Shown here: piece after piece, positions 55,001-62,130 of the stretch
How the letters are laid out: every line of letters begins with the position of its first letter
Position numbering within the stretch: the stretch's first letter is position 1
Assembly: GCA_019638595.1 (NCBI GenBank)
Contig: JAHBTJ010000001.1
Span: 124,001-188,000, forward strand
Origin: Chitinophagaceae bacterium
GTDB lineage: Bacteria; Bacteroidota; Bacteroidia; Chitinophagales; Chitinophagaceae
DNA: 64,000 nucleotides
Reading direction: 5' to 3'
Position numbers and translations under genes: made by a program
Notes under the pieces: model-generated
The model's input: only the letters and a program-made list of their open reading frames with translations
What the model was told of the DNA's origin: nothing
Databases searched by the model: none

Positions 55001-56408
55001 CCCATGCATAAGCGGCTACGCCATCTATAGCATTTACATTGGCTGTTGGAGTAACGTTTGTCAGCGGGGCGCAGCCGCTGCTTTTTGCATTGATGATGCT
55101 CACCGTGGGAGTAATAATTCGTACAAACTGGTTTTTGGTAGCCGAATTTTCACATCCGCCTGCGGTAGTAATAGTGAGCGTTACGTTGTATTCGCCTGCG
55201 GTAGTATAAGTATGCTGTGGCGTTGCGCCGGTTCCTTGTGTTCCATCTCCAAAATCCCACTGCCAGGTAACGGCTCCGGGAGCGTTTGCCTGGAAGCTTA
55301 CATTCAGCGGAGCCTGGCAGCCGGAGTTACCGGTGGCGGTAAAATCAACGGGCGGCTTGCCGGTAACCACGATCGTTTTTTCCAGCGAATCGGTACAACT
55401 GCTGAACCTGTTGACCAGCTTAACATTGTAATTACCGGGAGTATTGTATGTTTTTACAGGATTTACTTCCGTGGAGCCGGCGCCATCACCAAAAGCCCAG
55501 TCAAACGATACCACGCCTGTTCCGGATGTGTTCCCGAAGCTGACCTGTTGCCCTATACAAACAGTGTCGGGGTTATTGAAGTCGGTAGTAAATGCATTGA
55601 CCGCTACTGTTTTTTGTACGGTATCCACACATCCAAAATCACTACGCGTAGTAAGGCGCACATTATAATTGCCGCTTGTATTGAAGGATGCAACAGGAGC
55701 AGGGTTGGTAGAAGTGCTGCCATTGCCAAAGTCCCATTCGTAGGTTAACGTACCTGGCCCGGACGACTCATTGGTGAAAGCCACATTAAAAGGCGGGCGG
55801 CATTCGGGCGAAGGCGTGTTTAAAAATTCCGCCTCAATTCCACCTACCATGCGTATATATCTTCCCCTGCTGGTGCGCCCAATACAGCCGTTGCTGCTGG
55901 TAGCGGTAAGGGATACATTGTAATATCCTGTTTGTTCGTATACATGCGAGGGGTTTTGAGCGGTTGAAGTGTTGCCGTCACCAAAGTTCCATTCGTAACT
56001 GGTAATGGTACCCTCTGTTGTATTAGCTGTGCCGGTAAATTGTAAAGGCGCCGGTAAGCAGGCGGTTGTAATATCAGCAGATAAGCCTACGGATGGCGAC
56101 GGGTAAACCGTAATATAATCGGTTTTGGTAATAGCATTTACACCATTTTGATTGCGCACCACAAGCGTAACCGTATAGGTGCCCGGAGCGCTAAAGGTAG
56201 CGGTAGGGTTCTGAAGATTGGAGAGTTGCCCGTTACCAAAATCCCAGTCCCAGTATTTGGGGTTGCCGGTAGACTGGTCTCTGAAAGCAACAATCAGCGG
56301 TGAACATCCGGATTGAACCGACGCTGAAAATTCGGCCACAGGTGTTTGCGCGTTAGCAGTAAGCACAATCAACAATACGAATATGGTATTGAATATTCCT
56401 TTTTTCAA
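52080..56408 (-). CDS. PKD-repeat surface protein with T9SS type B sorting domain
   Basis: This 1442-residue protein starts at a TTG (56408; no upstream ATG in frame) and has a signal peptide ending TANAQ. About 15 PKD domains in tandem carry the WDFGDG/WNFGDG motif (such as YWDWDFGNG, EWNFGDG, YNWSFGDG, YFYFGDG). Nearly every domain has one cysteine at its first strand (SGCSPL, SGCQAPL, SGCAPL, FCPGLE) and one near its end (NGCIGR, FGCVDT, GGCENS, TGCKDS), probably forming disulfides. The end is a CHU_C/type B domain: NYFVPNTFSPNGDGMNDVFYP and MRIYNRWGQQVFEKKN. It is a secreted adhesin-like surface protein, the cargo partner of the PorP/SprF gene behind it. Confidence 0.95.
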   Translation of the reverse strand: MKKGIFNTIFVLLIVLTANAQTPVAEFSASVQSGCSPLIVAFRDQSTGNPKYWDWDFGNGQLSNLQNPTATFSAPGTYTVTLVVRNQNGVNAITKTDYITVYPSPSVGLSADITTACLPAPLQFTGTANTTEGTITSYEWNFGDGNTSTAQNPSHVYEQTGYYNVSLTATSSNGCIGRTSRGRYIRMVGGIEAEFLNTPSPECRPPFNVAFTNESSGPGTLTYEWDFGNGSTSTNPAPVASFNTSGNYNVRLTTRSDFGCVDTVQKTVAVNAFTTDFNNPDTVCIGQQVSFGNTSGTGVVSFDWAFGDGAGSTEVNPVKTYNTPGNYNVKLVNRFSSCTDSLEKTIVVTGKPPVDFTATGNSGCQAPLNVSFQANAPGAVTWQWDFGDGTQGTGATPQHTYTTAGEYNVTLTITTAGGCENSATKNQFVRIITPTVSIINAKSSGCAPLTNVTPTANVNAIDGVAAYAWDLGNGNTSSSATPSTSYTISGTYTISVTVTTNGGCTATATSTVRAGTAPSAVDFTASTTGDCIDDTVSFVGTAINANEWRWDFGDGDSSSLQNPLHIYRDTGRLTVSLTALNNGCSAPAVIKTNFIFKQAPLANFGFTPDCDNRLSVAFSDSSIVDAALGNVSYDWNFGDGNSSGTALPGAHTYAQYGTYTVRLTVINGSCTSTVEKPIDVRPLDSTFSVSKNPLCRDERVSFTALEDPSNIRDFAWYLDGQPLSVSTQTLDTSFSSLGSSLIRLRVRDIHGCEVNSTQTISVTGPNALFTVPPAVCKNGEVTFNDQSTAGAGIASWTWDFGDGQTQNFTTAPFTHTYSDTGSFVVKLMVTDNASCTHEFISDDTIRVTHPTAAFGADYQLFCPGLELPFRDSSAGNNLTYNWSFGDGQTSTDQYPLHTYTTEGVYSVKLTITDDTGCKDSITRADYISVRQPVAAFTVEDSTSTCQVLETKFYHNSQNYESLLWDFGDGIDSRLDQPVVRHFYGDFGNYTAKLYARGYGGCVDSASFPINVYDPNVYTQINYSVPAYACNELTVDFDFTVPPNTRYYFYFGDGSIDSSGQKTLQHTYNYPNVYRPSVYIIDSGDCRSQVSGPSAIDIRGPVPAFNLDRRAFCDSGTIFATNFTISRSGDPVVSQSWDFGDGTTYTEKDPPPHTYSAPGLYPITLSATTATGCTLSFYDTVRVPRTPQPVINADDLTCINRAIRFDGTLAHPDTAIVWSWNFGDGRTSAEQNNTIVYDRAGEYNIALTAANFLNCSGTTQHPFTVAPLPVITTTPVTMPIGGQIPLPVTYSAGIASYVWTPADGLSCTDCPNPVASPQFDKTYTVAVTDSNTCMSSAEITVRVLCTEENYFVPNTFSPNGDGMNDVFYPRGRGLARVQSMRIYNRWGQQVFEKKNFMANDASKGWNGRMANQPLPPDVYVYIVEFVCDNAQIVPMKGNVTLIR

Positions 56409-56584
56409 GCAAAATATAATTTATACAGGGAACAGATTCACAATCATAGGTGCGTTATGCCCGCTGCAAACCGGCACAAAATTATAGTTTTATAAATAAG
56501 TGGTTTAAAGGCGGGATTCAGTTGCTTTCAGAGGAAGGATAGTAAAAATTTATATGAATAATTGATTTTCATATACGTTAGGGC

Positions 56585-56607
56585 AAAAAAAACAGTTGGC
56601 GAAACTG
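56585..56607 (-). terminator. rho-independent terminator of the M32/lipocalin-like operon
   Basis: On the minus strand CAGTT (56607-56603) and AACTG (56597-56593) pair with a five-base loop and are followed by eight T residues (56592-56585). It begins 1 bp after the stop of the small lipoprotein gene (56609). Confidence 0.75.
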
Positions 56608-56608
56608 C

Positions 56609-57037
56609 TCAGCTTTTTTTAACTAACTTAAGATAAACATCGCGGCTGCCGTTAAATGGTTCAGCTTCTACCAGTTTGGTAGTATTATTGATTATTTTAA
56701 AAGTGTCGTTCAGTTTTTTTAAAGGGTCGCCGGCCGATGGAAAGTTTGAATAAATGGTAAGATTGTCAACATCTCCTTTCCATGTTCCTTCGGTTTGCCC
56801 GGTGCCGGTTATGGCATACACTTTTCCGTCTTTAGTGAACTGAAACTCATAACCTTCAAACGCAGCTGTTTCATCTACATCAGCTTCTTTATATACGTCA
56901 ACAATCCATTTTCCATTGGTCATGGCATCCAGCAGGAACTTCATGGCAATATCTTCCTTTATTTTTTTGCAGCCCGTAAACGATAAAGCCAAAAAAAGTA
57001 CAAGAATAATGTTACCTGCCGCGTATATCTTTTTCAT
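56609..57037 (-). CDS. lipocalin-like lipoprotein
   Basis: This 142-residue lipoprotein has lipobox SFTGC (C23) followed by KKIKEDIAM. The mature part fits a lipocalin-like or membrane-bound stress-type beta-barrel: NGKWIVDVYKEADVDETAAFEGYEFQFTKDGKVYAI (blocks GKWIVDVYKEA and YEFQFTKDGKVYAITG), then GTWKGDVDNLTIYS and LNDTFKIINNTTKLVEAE. Similar small lipoproteins are common in Chitinophagaceae and unstudied. It is the last gene of a three-gene operon with the M32 peptidase (15 bp gap) and is closed by the terminator at 56585. Confidence 0.82.
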   Translation of the reverse strand: MKKIYAAGNIILVLFLALSFTGCKKIKEDIAMKFLLDAMTNGKWIVDVYKEADVDETAAFEGYEFQFTKDGKVYAITGTGQTEGTWKGDVDNLTIYSNFPSAGDPLKKLNDTFKIINNTTKLVEAEPFNGSRDVYLKLVKKS

Positions 57038-57052
57038 ATAAAAAATTTAAGA

Positions 57053-58546
57053 TCAGCGATATATAATGTCGTACTTGTCGGTAATATAGTCCATAAAATA
57101 CCTCATCCGTAACGGTTCGCCGGTTACTTTATTGCACAATTCATCGCTGGTAAAGGTTCTTCCGTATTGATACACATGGGTTTGCAGCCATTTGTGTATG
57201 TCCGAAAAATCACCGCTTCCTACCGCTTCGTTCAGTGCGGGCGAGCTTTGCTTTATTGTATGATAAAATTGTGCCGCATATAAGCTTCCGAGGGTATAAG
57301 TGGGAAAATATCCGAAACTTCCATGGCTCCAGTGAATATCCTGCAAACAGCCATTTTTGTCGTTGGGCACCGTAACGCCCAGGTATTTTTTATATAATTC
57401 ATTCCAGTACGCGGGGATATCCTTTGACAGCAGGGAGCCTTCCATCAGCATTTTTTCTACCTGGTAGCGGATCATCACATGAAAATGATAAGTGAGCTCA
57501 TCTGATTCGGTACGGATGAGCGAAGGCTGCACTTTGTTTACAGCGCCGAATAATTGTTGGGCACTCACGGTGCTGAGCTGCGGGAAATAGCGTTGCATAA
57601 CGGGCAACGCAAACCTTATAAATTCCAGGCTCCTGCCTATACAGTTCTCCCATAGCCTGCTTTGCGATTCATGGATGCCCAATGAGCAAAATTCGCCCGA
57701 GGGCAATCCATACGCGTCAACCGGCAGTCCCTGTTCATACAGGCCATGTCCTCCTTCGTGCAGGCAGCTCCAGGTCATGGAAGTGAAATCATTTTCGTCA
57801 ATACGGGTAGTAACCCTTACATCGCGGGCGTTAAAGCTGGTGGTAAACGGGTGTTCGGAAATATCCTGCCTGCCCGCTTCAAAATCATATCCTGTCAGCT
57901 TTAAAATTTCCAGCCCGAATTTCCATTGAGCGTCTTTGTCAAAATGCTGGTGAAGAAAACCGGTTTCCGGCGCTTTCTTGTTTTCTATCCTGCCCAGCAA
58001 TGCTTTCAAAGGAGCCTGCAGCTCATCAAACAATTGATCCAGCCATTCAACGGTCGCTCCTTTTTCATATTCGTTCAACAAGGCATCGTAAGGGTGTTTT
58101 GTATAGCCGAGTATCTGCGTTTCTTCCTTTTTTAATTGTACCAGCTCATCCAGCTCTTTTGCAAAAACCGGAAAGCTATCCTGTTTACGCGCATTGATCC
58201 ACGCGTGATAGGCTTTGCTGGTAGCTTCCGACATTTTACGTACAAAAACGGTACTGTATTTTTTGTTCTTGTTGTAATCTTCCAGCGTTAACGCTACATT
58301 TTTTTGTTCCTGTTTTGTTATTTCTTTTGCGGTTGACAGCTCGTTCAATAAAGTTCCGAGAGCCGGATCGGTAAAGAGTTCATGCGCTATTTCGCTCAGC
58401 GTTGCCATTTGCTGCCCACGCAGCGCGGCGCCTTTGGGGGGCAGGTATGTTTCCTGGTCCCATTGTAAAACGGCATTGGCATATCTTACATCGGCTATGC
58501 GATGCATTTTCTGAACAAACTCGTTGTATTTTTCTTTCGCGCTCAT
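57053..58546 (-). CDS. M32 family metallocarboxypeptidase
   Basis: This 497-residue cytoplasmic carboxypeptidase (Taq/Pfu-type) has the zinc motif HEGGH (H263, E264, H267) in SCLHEGGHGLYEQGLP and the second family motif LGIHESQSRLWENCIGR, which supplies the third zinc ligand. Other family regions are ADVRYANAVLQWDQETYLPP near the N terminus, GYDFEAGRQDISEHPFTT, ESDELTYHFHVMIRYQVEK and HGSFGYFPTYTLGSLYAAQF. The length is standard. It removes C-terminal amino acids except proline-linked ones. It is in the middle of the operon, between the DUF695-like gene (18 bp) and the lipocalin-like gene. Confidence 0.95.
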   Translation of the reverse strand: MSAKEKYNEFVQKMHRIADVRYANAVLQWDQETYLPPKGAALRGQQMATLSEIAHELFTDPALGTLLNELSTAKEITKQEQKNVALTLEDYNKNKKYSTVFVRKMSEATSKAYHAWINARKQDSFPVFAKELDELVQLKKEETQILGYTKHPYDALLNEYEKGATVEWLDQLFDELQAPLKALLGRIENKKAPETGFLHQHFDKDAQWKFGLEILKLTGYDFEAGRQDISEHPFTTSFNARDVRVTTRIDENDFTSMTWSCLHEGGHGLYEQGLPVDAYGLPSGEFCSLGIHESQSRLWENCIGRSLEFIRFALPVMQRYFPQLSTVSAQQLFGAVNKVQPSLIRTESDELTYHFHVMIRYQVEKMLMEGSLLSKDIPAYWNELYKKYLGVTVPNDKNGCLQDIHWSHGSFGYFPTYTLGSLYAAQFYHTIKQSSPALNEAVGSGDFSDIHKWLQTHVYQYGRTFTSDELCNKVTGEPLRMRYFMDYITDKYDIIYR

Positions 58547-58564
58547 ATTTTAAATATCAAATCG

Positions 58565-59383
58565 TTATTTCACCGCAAAAGTTTCCCATCCGTCGTACCT
58601 GCCTCCATATTGCAGCGATAGTTCCCATACATACAGGCTTACCTTGTCTATGCTGGCCCCGTCTGTTTTATCAACCCTGGATATCTGCAGGCTATAGGGC
58701 CGGTCTTTTATTCCTTTCTCCTCCCCTCCGTTCTCAATCAAAAAGCCATTATCCTGCACTATCCGTACAAATTTCTTCCTGTCCTGCTCATCTTTAAAAA
58801 ATATAAAATGATCTATTTTTCTTGGAGCGGTTGAATGGTCTCCCGCTTCTGCCAGCCTGTCGAGCATATGCCTGTTGTAAATGCGTTGCATTTCTCTTTG
58901 CGACGGATACAATACGGTAAAATAATTATCCATCTTCCCATCTGGCTTTGCCATAGTGTTCCACCTGCCCAAAGCATATGCGCCTATTGAGCTTAAGATA
59001 TACTGCCTGTATTTCAATGTATCGCCTGTATAGAAAAAATAATCGCGTTTGCCGTTTTGGGTATACCTGCCGGCATAAGACGCGTTAAGATTTTCCGCCA
59101 GTGCCAGCACCAGCTTATTTTCTATTGTATCAAGCTTTTTTGCTTCGGCATACGAAGGCATGCCTTTGTTGTTTTCGGTAAACAAAAGAAGGCTCACAAT
59201 AATAACATTGGTTTTGGTTTTTGCCTCGGCAGAAGAACCGTAAGCAAGATCCACCATTACCGATACCGGGCGTTTATCCATTTCCATCACATAGGTTTCC
59301 CAATGGCTGTTTTCCTGCGCTTGTACGGCTAAGCAGGTAAAGCCACAAAGGATCAATGCCAGTAAGGTTTTTATTCCAGTCAT
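58565..59383 (-). CDS. DUF695/RraB-like domain protein with a signal peptide
   Basis: This 272-residue protein has a signal peptide (ending AVQAQ). Residues 25-150 resemble DUF695: WETYVMEMDKRPVSVMVDLAYGSSAE and DTIENKLVLALAENL. Residues about 175-270 look like RraB (regulator of RNase E): KIDHFIFFKDEQDRKKFVRIVQDNGFLIEN and a final VYVWELSLQYGGRYDGWETFAVK-like strand (VSLYVWELSLQYGGRYDGW). RraB itself is cytoplasmic, so a signal peptide is odd and suggests that this fold has been reused outside the cytosol. It is the first gene of the operon to 56609 and diverges from Nif3 with a 61-bp gap. Confidence 0.75.
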   Translation of the reverse strand: MTGIKTLLALILCGFTCLAVQAQENSHWETYVMEMDKRPVSVMVDLAYGSSAEAKTKTNVIIVSLLLFTENNKGMPSYAEAKKLDTIENKLVLALAENLNASYAGRYTQNGKRDYFFYTGDTLKYRQYILSSIGAYALGRWNTMAKPDGKMDNYFTVLYPSQREMQRIYNRHMLDRLAEAGDHSTAPRKIDHFIFFKDEQDRKKFVRIVQDNGFLIENGGEEKGIKDRPYSLQISRVDKTDGASIDKVSLYVWELSLQYGGRYDGWETFAVK

Positions 59384-59444
59384 TGCACATTCAATAAATT
59401 CGCAGCAAAGTAATGTCTATTTTTATATACGTATTAACAGGAAC

Positions 59445-60542
59445 ATGAAAATTAAGGACATCATTAACGTTTTGGAAAACCGGGCGCATCCCTCGTTGCA
59501 GGAAAGTTACGACAATGCAGGTTTGATCACCGGTAACCCGGAGGAAGAATGTACAGGCATCTTGTGTACGCTCGACGCAACCGAAGCAGTGGTAGAAGAA
59601 GCCATTGCAAAAAAATGCAACTGTATTGTAGCGCATCACCCTATTGTATTTAAAGGATTAAAAAAAATAACCGGTAAAACATACGTGGAGCGCACTATTA
59701 TAAAAGCCATCAAACACGATATTGCCATTTACGCCATCCATACCAATCTTGATAATATAATGGAAGGGGTAAACGGCTACATGGCGGCTAAGCTGGAACT
59801 AACAAACTGTGAGCCGCTGCTGTCTAAAGCAGGAGTGCTGAAAAAGCTATATACGTTTGTTCCGCAGGCGCAGGCCGAGCAGGTTCGAAAAGCTGTTTTT
59901 GATGCCGGCGCCGGGCATATAGGCAATTACAGCGAGTGTAGCTTTAATGCCGAAGGTACCGGAACTTTTAAAGGGGGAGAGGGTGCAAACCCGTTTGCAG
60001 GCGTTCCGGGGCAGCGGCATGCAGAAAGCGAAGTAAAGCTGGAAGTTATTTTCCCCGGCTGGTTGCAGCACCGGGTAACAGAAGCGCTTATACAGGCGCA
60101 CCCTTATGAAGAACCCGCGTACGATATTGTGCTGCTCGAAAACAGCCACAGGCGGGTAGGATCGGGCTTAACAGGATTGCTTCCGGCCCCCTGCGAAGCC
60201 GGTCATTTCCTGGAAAAATTGAAAAAAGCGTTTCAACTGCCCGTGATCCGGCATACAGCGCTTACCCATGGTATCATACGAAGGGTGTCGTTATGTGGGG
60301 GAGCAGGCAGCTTTTTAATTTCCAATGCATTACATTTTAAATCAGATATTTATATTACTTCGGATATTAAATATCATGAATTTTTTGATGCCGATTCGTG
60401 CATGATACTGGCGGATATAGGGCATTATGAAAGTGAACAATTTACCACAGACCTGCTATATGATATTTTGCAGGAAAAATTCCCTACCTTTGCCGTCCTT
60501 AAAACCGCAGTAAATACCAACCCGGTACTTTACTACGCTTAA
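59445..60542 (+). CDS. Nif3-like dinuclear metal-centre protein
   Basis: This 365-residue protein of the Nif3/YqfO/YbgI type has ESYDNAGLITGNPEEECTGIL, then CNCIVAHHPIVFKGLKKITG (metal-binding His pair), the middle PII-like insert (about 130-230; LYTFVPQAQAEQVRKAVFDAGAGHIGNYSECSF), and C-terminal HTALTHGIIRRVSLCGGAGSFL, DIYITSDIKYHEFFDA and ADIGHYESEQFTTDLL with the second group of metal ligands. The protein forms hexamers or toroids with a GTP cyclohydrolase-like but uncertain activity. The longer YqfO form with insert fits. It is followed 23 bp later by the zinc-ribbon gene, an arrangement common in Bacteroidota. Confidence 0.93.
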   Translation: MKIKDIINVLENRAHPSLQESYDNAGLITGNPEEECTGILCTLDATEAVVEEAIAKKCNCIVAHHPIVFKGLKKITGKTYVERTIIKAIKHDIAIYAIHTNLDNIMEGVNGYMAAKLELTNCEPLLSKAGVLKKLYTFVPQAQAEQVRKAVFDAGAGHIGNYSECSFNAEGTGTFKGGEGANPFAGVPGQRHAESEVKLEVIFPGWLQHRVTEALIQAHPYEEPAYDIVLLENSHRRVGSGLTGLLPAPCEAGHFLEKLKKAFQLPVIRHTALTHGIIRRVSLCGGAGSFLISNALHFKSDIYITSDIKYHEFFDADSCMILADIGHYESEQFTTDLLYDILQEKFPTFAVLKTAVNTNPVLYYA

Positions 60543-60565
60543 CCTGTAAACTGTATTATCATTAT

Positions 60566-61321
60566 ATGGCCAACGTAAAAGAATTCTCTGTAGAAGAAAA
60601 GCTTTCTTCACTTGTTTCTTTGCAAAAAATAGATTCCAAGCTCGACGAGATCAAAATCCTGAAAGGTGAACTGCCTATGGAAGTTCGCGACCTGGAAGAT
60701 GAGATACAGGGTTTGCATGCCAGGCAAACACGTGTGGAAGAGGAGATCAACGGCATACAGGAGTTTATTGAGCAGAAAAAAAACACGATAAAAGAGGCGC
60801 AGGCGCTGGTTAAAAAATATGAAAAGCAAAGCGAAAATGTAAAGAACAGCCGTGAGTTTGAAGCGATCAATAAGGAGATGGAGCTGCAGAGCCTGGAAAT
60901 AAAGCTGGCTGAAAAGCACATTAAAGACGCCAACGAAGAAATAGGAGATAAGGCCCGCCTGCTTGAGAACGCTAAAAAAGCGGTAGCTGCAAAGGAAGGG
61001 GTGCTGAAGCACAAAAAAGGTGAATTGGAGAAAATTGTGGCGGATACTGAAAAAGAAGAAAATGAATTCAATACAATAGCAGCCGAAGCCCGTGAAAAAG
61101 TGGATCCCCGCCTGCTGGCTTCGTATGAAAGGATCCGTAAAAGCTACCGCAACGGACTGGCTATTGTGCCAGTATTAAGAGATGCCTGCGGCGGTTGCTT
61201 TAACGCTATTCCCCCGCAAAGGCAAAGTGAGATCCGCCAGCGTAAAAAAATTATTATTTGCGAGAACTGCGGGCGTATTTTGATAGATGAAGACCTTTAC
61301 CAGGGTACCGACGTAAAATAA
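60566..61321 (+). CDS. coiled-coil zinc-ribbon protein (CT398/DUF164 type)
   Basis: This 251-residue cytoplasmic protein is a long antiparallel coiled coil (residues 5-190, rich in E, K and A; RTRVEEEINGIQEFIEQKKNT-like heptads) followed by a C4-type zinc ribbon: ACGGCFNAI and ICENCGRIL, with CxxC pairs 35 residues apart. Chlamydial CT398 is the structural prototype and interacts with sigma-54 and secretion components; no role is known here. It probably shares a transcript with Nif3. A TAnnTTTG-like box (TACCTTTG, 60485-60492) inside the Nif3 gene could add a promoter. Confidence 0.92.
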   Translation: MANVKEFSVEEKLSSLVSLQKIDSKLDEIKILKGELPMEVRDLEDEIQGLHARQTRVEEEINGIQEFIEQKKNTIKEAQALVKKYEKQSENVKNSREFEAINKEMELQSLEIKLAEKHIKDANEEIGDKARLLENAKKAVAAKEGVLKHKKGELEKIVADTEKEENEFNTIAAEAREKVDPRLLASYERIRKSYRNGLAIVPVLRDACGGCFNAIPPQRQSEIRQRKKIIICENCGRILIDEDLYQGTDVK

Positions 61322-61350
61322 ATTGATAACGATCTTATCTTAATAGTAAG

Positions 61351-61373
61351 GGCGCTTTTACAGCGCCTTTTTT
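61351..61373 (+). terminator. rho-independent terminator after the zinc-ribbon gene
   Basis: GGCGCT (61351-61356) and AGCGCC (61362-61367) form a 6-bp stem with a TTTAC loop, followed by six T residues to 61373. It ends the Nif3/zinc-ribbon unit. Confidence 0.88.
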
Positions 61374-61392
61374 AATTTTGTGTATTTGAAGT

Positions 61393-62118
61393 ATGAAAAC
61401 TTTTGCTGACAAAGTAATTGGTTTTAATAAGCAATTAAACTATAAAGGGAGCCTTCCTGCCGGCATTCAGATCATGAATCCTTTCAGGGAAAGTAAGGAT
61501 GTAAGTAAACTTTCCGGCGAATTTTACCGTAAATATTACAGCGATGAGCAGCCGCGGCACATTATTCTCGGGATCAATCCCGGAAGGTTTGGCGCGGGTA
61601 TTACCGGCGTTCCTTTTACCGACCCCAAACGGCTGGTAGAAAAATGCGGTATACCATATAGTGGTAAAATGGCGCACGAGCCCTCATCGGTTTTTATATA
61701 CGAAATGATAGACGCTTTTGGCGGACCTGAAAAATTTTACAGCCTGTTTTATATCAACTCCATTTGCCCGCTGGGATTTACTGCCGCCAAGCCCGGCAGC
61801 AAAACCGTTGTAAACTATAATTATTACGATAACGCGCAGCTCACCGAAGCTGTGTATCCCTTTATTGTAAAAAGCGTAAAGCAACAAATAAAGCTGGGCG
61901 TATATACGCATGCCTGTATTTGTTTTGGTACCGGAAAGAACGAAAATTTTCTTCGTAAGCTGAACGACAGGGAAAAGCTTTTCAACGAAATAATAGCCCT
62001 GGAACATCCCAGGTTTATCATGCAATACAAATCCAAATCGAAGGATTTATATATTGATAAATACCTTTCGGCTTTCCAAAGAATTGCTACCTTTCAAAAA
62101 AATATCCAGTCTGTATAA
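61393..62118 (+). CDS. SMUG2-like uracil-DNA glycosylase family protein
   Basis: This 241-residue protein fits the SMUG2-type uracil-DNA glycosylase superfamily: HIILGINPGRFGAGITGVPFTDP (residues 56-78, the catalytic GINPGxFG motif), LYINSICPLGF, HACICFGTGKNENFLRKL and IIALEHPRFIMQYKSK, where HPRFIMQYK fits the C-terminal DNA-binding HPSPxx-like loop. Such enzymes remove uracil or related damaged pyrimidines in base-excision repair in the cytoplasm. It lies 12 bp upstream of recN, so this is a small DNA-repair pair. Length agrees with the family. Confidence 0.88.
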   Translation: MKTFADKVIGFNKQLNYKGSLPAGIQIMNPFRESKDVSKLSGEFYRKYYSDEQPRHIILGINPGRFGAGITGVPFTDPKRLVEKCGIPYSGKMAHEPSSVFIYEMIDAFGGPEKFYSLFYINSICPLGFTAAKPGSKTVVNYNYYDNAQLTEAVYPFIVKSVKQQIKLGVYTHACICFGTGKNENFLRKLNDREKLFNEIIALEHPRFIMQYKSKSKDLYIDKYLSAFQRIATFQKNIQSV

Positions 62119-62130
62119 GTCGCAGGTATT

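Noticed and set aside
52601-55748. Several long frames inside the PKD gene on both strands
   Set aside because: They mirror the repeated WDFGDG coding pattern in other frames and have no starts or motifs of their own.
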